A DNA stretch of 64,000 nt, from the NCBI GenBank assembly GCA_015499995.1, contig JADNRV010000070.1, positions 186,001-250,000 of the forward strand, given 5' to 3'. Positions 55,512 through 64,000 of the stretch are shown here, piece by piece (position 1 is the stretch's first letter; every line of letters starts with the position of its first letter). The DNA is from Flammula alnicola (lineage: Eukaryota; Basidiomycota; Agaricomycetes; Agaricales; Strophariaceae). The notes below the pieces were generated by a model. The model saw only the letters and a program-made list of their open reading frames with translations, made no database searches and was not told the DNA's origin. The position numbers and the translations under genes are program-made.

Positions 55512-57001
55512 ATGTTCGTCCTCTTCCTTCTTCTTTCATGGATCCGCACCCTACACGGCGTACCCGTCTCACCCCCAGCGGCTCCAGCCATCGAATATAC
55601 GACCCTTGCAGTCCGCGACACAGGTGGAGGAGGATGCCTTCATAGCCGAACGGGGTGGGACATATCCTGGAGTTGTATTATAACAATATTTGCATGCACC
55701 TGGTCCGCTGTGCATCCGAATATCCCAGGTCCAAGGGATTCAGGCTGGACATGCTTTAAGCGCCGAGTCGTAACGATGTTTTATGCGATGGTTGCGCCTG
55801 AGTTCATGGTTTGGTGGGCGATGAGGCAGTATTTAGCAGCAAGAAAGATTATGAGGGACTATAATGAGCATATCGCGAAAGGTAAATTTGATGATTGTAG
55901 GAAATGGAGCCAACAAAGACTTACAGCTAGACAGCAACACCAGTAACACAGTCAATATTTGAGAGTGTAAGGGAGTGGTTTAAAGGACCGCCTGTGGTGA
56001 AGCAACGGCCAGAAGCAGTACGGCCGTGGACGATTACGCATGGGTTCTTTGTCCAGATGGGCGGTTTCCTGCTCTGCAAGGATGGAAGGCCCATACGCAC
56101 GCTACATTACGAGGGCTTGAAGAACATGATCACGGACAAGGCCATCGAGATACCAACGATTACCGAAGTCGAGATCAATGACCGAAGCAAGGGCGACTTT
56201 ATCTCGAAAGGGATTGTCGTCCTTCAAACAACATGGTTCGTAATCCAATGCGTAACACGATGGTGGGAGAAACTCCCCTTGACGGAGCTCGAGGTGGTCA
56301 CACTTGCTTTGGCATTACCGAATGCGATTATATACGGGCTATGGTGGAACAAACCACAGAACGTAGGGGTGGCTGTATGCGTCGAGGAGAAGAAAGTCGG
56401 GACTGAGGGGGATGAGGATGGCGATGCAGATACTGGAGGGTCGGAGACAGAGGCGATGATACCAAAAGTGGGCTGGCTGCGAAGACAGCTGAAGGAAGAC
56501 TTTGACAATACGAGCTGGCTCTGGTATCTTTTGGTCTTCATGCCAGAGCGACTTGTTGAGAGTGTGCTTCGCCCTCTCAATAAGATGGCTGGCAATGACA
56601 AGGTGCCAGATGGAGCACTGCGTGTTCCGATGTTCTATGCAGAAGGGCTCGATGACGATACAGTAGTGGTGATTGCGTCATTTGCAATTGCCATTCTGTT
56701 TGGGTTGATGCACCTGATCGCATGGTCATTCGACTTTCCGTCGCGGACAGAGCAGCTTCTCTGGCGCATCTCCGCCCTCGTCATCATCGCCGAGCCTGCT
56801 TCGTTGGCCCTGTTGCTTCCTTATGGCATGTGTGCTGAAATTGAAGGCTTGAAGTGGCTAGGCCTTCCTTTCCTACTTGGCCTGCCTCTCTACATCATCG
56901 CTCGCATCTTCCTGCTCACCGAGGCCTTCCTTTCTCTCCGCGCCCTGCCACAAGCCGCCTACCAGTCCATCGAATGGACTTCCATTATCCCCCACTTGTA
57001 G
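55512..57001 (+). CDS. Tandem multi-span membrane protein, gene B
   Basis: Two exons (55512-55881, 55935-57001) give 478 residues, with the same intron position and the same motif order as gene A. The signal-like start is MFVLFLLLSWIRTLHGVPVS. Differences cluster in the acidic loop after AVCVEEKKVGTEG, where the segment equivalent to EDVGAGES in gene A is deleted, and in the stretch before the last span (LLLPYGMCAEIEGLKWLG). Conserved blocks such as HGFFVQMGGFLLC and NDRSKGDFISKGIVVLQTTW are retained. The frame is fully open, so expression is likely. Confidence 0.9.
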
Positions 57002-57185
57002 TTAGTCTTCAAGTTAGTATTTTAATTCAATAGTGATTTGCTAGCCATCCAATCAGTCATAATTTGGACGCTTGTTTCTACACTGGCAGGATATAGAATA
57101 TGTGGATGGGTATTACAGTAAACCAAGGCAAGCATGAAAACGCATGTACAGCATGAGAGGCAAACGAAACTAGAAAAAAAGCCAA

Positions 57186-58735
<1,550 letters not shown>

Positions 58736-59274
58736 ATTGTCGTTGGAGAGCTGACGTTGTACCCCATTAGTTCTCCTACTTCCATGACGGTGAGTGCTGC
58801 AAACATGGGATACTGATGAAAGAGTGGGTATCGACGCGTGTCTGAAGGCGCGGATGGGGATGAACCATTCTTGATCTGGGTACGATGGCTCAGGCCGGGG
58901 CATATCGACTTAGCGCGGACAGAGGAAAATGAGCCGCGTGGGTCACTCTCCACCGAGCTCTCTTGGGACATTAGGGCTCGGTTTCGGTTGATGGTGGTAC
59001 AGCATATATCATTGCCCGTGGAATATTGGGACAGAAGCTAATGGTCCAGTTTACTGGACGAAGCGACAATGGCATGCGCGAAGCATTTCTTCAAAGGTTG
59101 ATGTTGTCTGGGTCGGAAGATGGGAGATACATCTCCGGCGGTATATACTCGTCCTATACGGAAGGAGACGGTAAGATTTCGGTGCAGGTAGTGACGGATA
59201 GTGAGGGAGAGGTAGTCGCTGTACCGGTGTTTGTGAACGGTGGCGAGGAAGATGGCGAGGAACAGGAGGATTAG
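58736..59274 (+). pseudogene. C-terminal fragment of the 897-residue protein gene
   Basis: It corresponds to about 51290-51832. Readable blocks are FLIWVRWLRPGHIDLAR and, in another frame, LGQKLMVQFTGRSDNGMREA to the acidic end EEDGEEQED. The frame breaks near 59025, and no upstream coding or start is present. Confidence 0.88.
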
Positions 59275-60812
59275 AAATTTGATGGAATCATTAGTGTTTC
59301 AATTTGCCTCTTTGATAATGGGATATCAAGTGATATTCTCGCCATCTAGGCGTTCATGTATTCTTCACTTGAAATCGCTGCCCAAAGTTGACCCAGAACA
59401 TAATTTGCACGCTATGTATGTGATTACCCCTTGTGCCCGAACGAACGAACAGTGCCGATATTAAAGGACACGAAGATTGGCGCCGGTTCTTGAACGACAG
59501 GCCTGCTGAGCCTCTCTACGAGAGAACGACTCCGTCTTTAACTTATCTTCTCTGTACGAGAGGCTCGTCTACGAGACTATGCTGAGTCTAGGGACGCCAA
59601 TAGGACCCCAAGGTCAAGCCCTCTGCAAAAGCTATCACGGACTATCACGGATCCCTTTCTGGACGGGTTCCTCTTTCTTCAAACCATAGGGAATTCACGC
59701 CCTTGACCCAGGCCGTCGACATCGAGTCCACCTCTGACACGGTGAGTCAGCAGAATCGGCCTCCCGCAGTGGAATTCTTTTGAAAATTAGACTTGTTTCT
59801 TTTCTTCTTTCCCAGCGCGGTGCATTTGACCCTAGTCCTGCACATCTGTTCATGAAATCTGTCAGTTCCGGCCAATAGCTGGATTCATAGTAGAGAGTCT
59901 CCGTCCCTCTGACGGCGAACCAATCACTCCAACCTACATCTTTCCCCCGTCTCCGACCAAAATCACCGGGCGAGCTACCTTCAAGGCCGGCTTCATCTGT
60001 CTCCAACCGAAAACCCCGCGAGGCGCCCTCTTCACTCGGCATACTCCGCTTCCACCGCTATGCACCTCGTCCAAGTGGAAGTCATAGCACACAGCCTTAC
60101 TCTGTAATTCCCCTGGCACCCCTGCCCGTCGGCTCGAACCACCACACGCCCCATGACGAGGAATGCCAGGTCTGTATAGAGCCTCTTAGGTTTAGCTCCA
60201 GCCTCCTGGGCAAAAAACCCACATCGTCCCGGAGTGTAGCCATGCTCTTCACGAAGTTATTGCCATTTTATCTGTCCCATAGTTTCTATGATTCTGGTAT
60301 GCTCCGCTCGTCCGCACATTTTGGATATTTTCCAGGGCATGCTCGTCGACCCTGGGTTGATGCCATCGCCTATAGGGAGGTCCGCAACCCACATCGTCCC
60401 TTCAAAACCCAATACAAACGGTGACAAGGACTCGCCATCTAACGAACAGGCGCATATGATGGCGCCCGAGCTATGTAACGCGTGCAGCAGCAGCGTCATA
60501 TACGTAGCTTCATCAGCCGTGCGACGTTTGTGGGTCGGGAACGACGTCCAGTCGAATCGTACCGAATATTCGCTTAACGAAACTGCAAATAACCACTGAC
60601 AAGAAGTCACGGAACGAGAATGCTACTTACGAGGACCCGACGTAGTGCTGAGGCACTACCTGTCGAAATCGTGGGCGCCTAATTGACAGAAACACAGCCA
60701 TATGCCAGACGTGGCCCTGGACATGGATGACACGAGGCGGACGCGACACAGAATGATATAAATCCCGCACACCATCTTGAACACCCCTCAATCCACTCTC
60801 ACCTACGCTCTA
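59275..60812. other. Spacer before membrane gene C
   Basis: Two minus-strand frames (59695-60042; 60257-60610, YMTLLLHALHSSGAIICACS...) are open but match no family I recognise. They could be fragments of one unknown gene. The right edge contains the gene C promoter with the shared motif. Confidence 0.5.
60680..60701 (+). promoter_or_regulatory. Family promoter motif before gene C
   Basis: TAATTGACAGAAACACAGCC followed by AT, 111 bp before the chosen ATG. Confidence 0.6.
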
Positions 60813-62323
60813 ATGTTCGTCCTCTTCCTCCTTCTCACTTTTATCCGCACTCTACAGGGCGTACCTGTCTCGCCCCCAGCAAGTCTGGACATCGAATATA
60901 CGACCCTTGCGGTCCGCGACACAGGTGGAGGGGGATGCCTCTATAGCCGAACGGGGTGGGACATATCCTGGAGTTACATCATAACAATATTTGCTTGCAC
61001 TTGGTCCGCCGTGCATCCGAATGTTCCTAGTCCAAGGGATTCAGGCTGGACATGCTTTAAGCGCCGAATCGTAACAATGTTTTATGCGATGGTTGCACCT
61101 GAGTTCATGACTTGGTGGGCGCTGAGGCAGCATTTTGCGGCAGGAGAGATCATGAAGGACTATAATGAGCATATCGCGAAAGGTAAGTTTCATGATTGTA
61201 GGAAATGGAGCCGACAAAGACTTACACCTAGATAGCAACACCGCCAACACATTCAATATTTGAGAGTGTGAGGGAGTGGTGTAACGGACCGCTCGAGGTG
61301 AAGCAAGGGCCAGAAGCAGTACGGCCGTGGACGATTACGCACGGGTTCTTTGTCCAGATGGGCGGTTTCATGCTCTACAAGGGTGGAAGGCCCATCCGGT
61401 CACTCGATTATGAGGGCTTGAAGAAGCTGATCAAGACTGGGGCCATCGAGATACCAACGATTACCGAAGCCTTGATCAAGGATCGAAGTAAGGGTGACTT
61501 TATCTCGAAAGGGATTGTCGTCCTCCAAACAACATGGTTCATTACCCAATGCATAGCGCGAGGGGCGGAGAAGCTCCCCTTGACGGAGCTCGAGGTCGTC
61601 ACATATGCTTTCGCAATGCTGGATGCCATTACATACGGACTATGGTGGAACAAACCACAGAATGTAGGGGTGGCTGTATGCTTCAAGGAGAAGAAAGTCG
61701 GGACTGAGGAGGATGACGATGGCGGTGTGGATACTGTAGGGCCGGAGACAGAGGCGATGATACCGCAAGTGAGCTGGCTGCGAAGAAAGTTGAAAGAAGA
61801 CTTTGAAGACATCGTCACTGGAGAATCGTCGACCAGCTGGCTCCGGTATCTTTCCGACAGAGTGCCATTGCTACTTATTGGGAGTGTGCTTCGCCCTCTC
61901 TACAAGATGGGAGGCGGTAACAAGGTGCCAGATCGAGCACTGGGTGTTCCTATGTTCTATGCAGAAGGGTTCGATGACGTTCGCTATCTAATGTCGAGTG
62001 CGACACTTGCAATTGCCGTTCTGTTTGGGTTGATGCACTTCGACGCATGGTCACTCGACTTTCCGTCGCAGACAGAGAAGCTTCTCTGGCGCACCTCCGC
62101 CCTCTTCATCACCGCCGAGCCTGCTTTGTTCGCCGTGTTACTTCTTCTTGGCGCTGGATTTGACGACAAGTTGAAGTGGCTGAGGTGGCTTGCCATACTT
62201 TGCTCGCCTCTCTATGTCATCGCTCGCTTCTTCCTGCTCGCCGATGCCTTCCTTTGTCTCCGCGCCCTGCCACCAGCCGCTTACCACTCCATCGAATGGA
62301 CTTCCATAATCCCCCACTTGTAG
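60813..62323 (+). CDS. Tandem multi-span membrane protein, gene C
   Basis: Two exons (60813-61182, 61236-62323) give 485 residues. Start MFVLFLLLTFIRTLQGVPVS. The intron lies at the same place as in A and B, but its acceptor is GATAG instead of GACAG. Conserved blocks include WSAVHPNVPSPRDSGW, RPWTITHGFFVQMGGF and KDRSKGDFISKGIVVLQTTW. It is the most divergent copy in the middle (ALIKDR, VCFKEKK, EDIVTGESSTSWL) and at the last span (CSPLYVIARFFLLADAFLCL). The open frame and shared promoter motif argue that it is active. Confidence 0.9.
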
Positions 62324-62515
62324 TTCCTGGTACTTAAATTTAAGATCTGTCAGCCATCATTCAATTAGATTTAGGAAGCTCGTTTCTACAGGATACAGAA
62401 TATGTGAATGGGTATTACAGCAAACCAAGGCAAGCATGAAAACATCGATATCTAGCATGTACAGTGTGAGAGATGAAGGATACTAGGAAAAAAGCCAATT
62501 ATCAGCTACTAAGTA

Positions 62516-64000
<1,485 letters not shown>

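Overview
The window is nuclear DNA of a filamentous fungus, almost certainly an Agaricomycete (mushroom-forming basidiomycete). Genes are compact and carry many introns of about 45-65 nt with GT..AG borders. Neighbouring genes often share intergenic spaces of 100-300 bp. Several protein families look basidiomycete-specific. Most gene models below were built exon by exon from splice motifs, reading phase and conserved family sequence; where a 5' end or junction could not be fixed, this is stated.

Left part (1-42 kb): a small gag-only Ty1/copia-type LTR element sits at 0.27-1.84 kb. Gene-poor DNA flanks an ING-type PHD protein (minus strand, 5.3-7.1 kb). A dense housekeeping block follows: a rhomboid-like/CUE membrane protein of the Dsc2/UBAC2 type, eIF3d (minus) back-to-back with the spliceosomal RRM protein IST3, a secreted or anchored parallel beta-helix protein, poly(A) polymerase, an ATR/Mec1/Rad3 checkpoint kinase of about 8.7 kb, YAF9 (YEATS, minus) back-to-back with COX7, an uncharacterised 361-aa repeat protein, a DsbA-like thioredoxin-fold protein (minus) back-to-back with a CSN12/Thp1-type PCI protein, an intron-containing tRNA-Phe(GAA), and a gamma-tubulin complex (GCP5-like) gene (minus).

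Right part (43-64 kb): this is a rearranged accessory region. An astacin-type (M12A) metalloprotease gene is split by a 1,445-bp inverted-repeat DNA transposon whose removal, with one copy of a 3-bp AAA target duplication, restores the frame exactly. Its 3' end is fused to a truncated copy of a multi-membrane-span protein gene. That protein family then occurs as three complete tandem genes (52.2, 55.5 and 60.8 kb, all plus strand). Each of the four copies is followed, convergently, by MCM6 3' sequence. Only the last MCM6 (62.5 kb to the window edge) looks intact; the other three are differently deleted. An uncharacterised 897-aa protein gene (48.8-51.8 kb) and flanking spacers have also been partly duplicated (58.3-59.3 kb). 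The likely history is repeated segmental duplication at the MCM6 locus that amplified the membrane-protein gene and left broken MCM6 passengers.

Functionally, the left block covers general cell machinery (chromatin reading, translation initiation, splicing, 3'-end processing, DNA-damage signalling, respiration, microtubule nucleation). The right block is a birth-and-death array of an undescribed fungal membrane-protein family and is the most likely site of unusual biology here.
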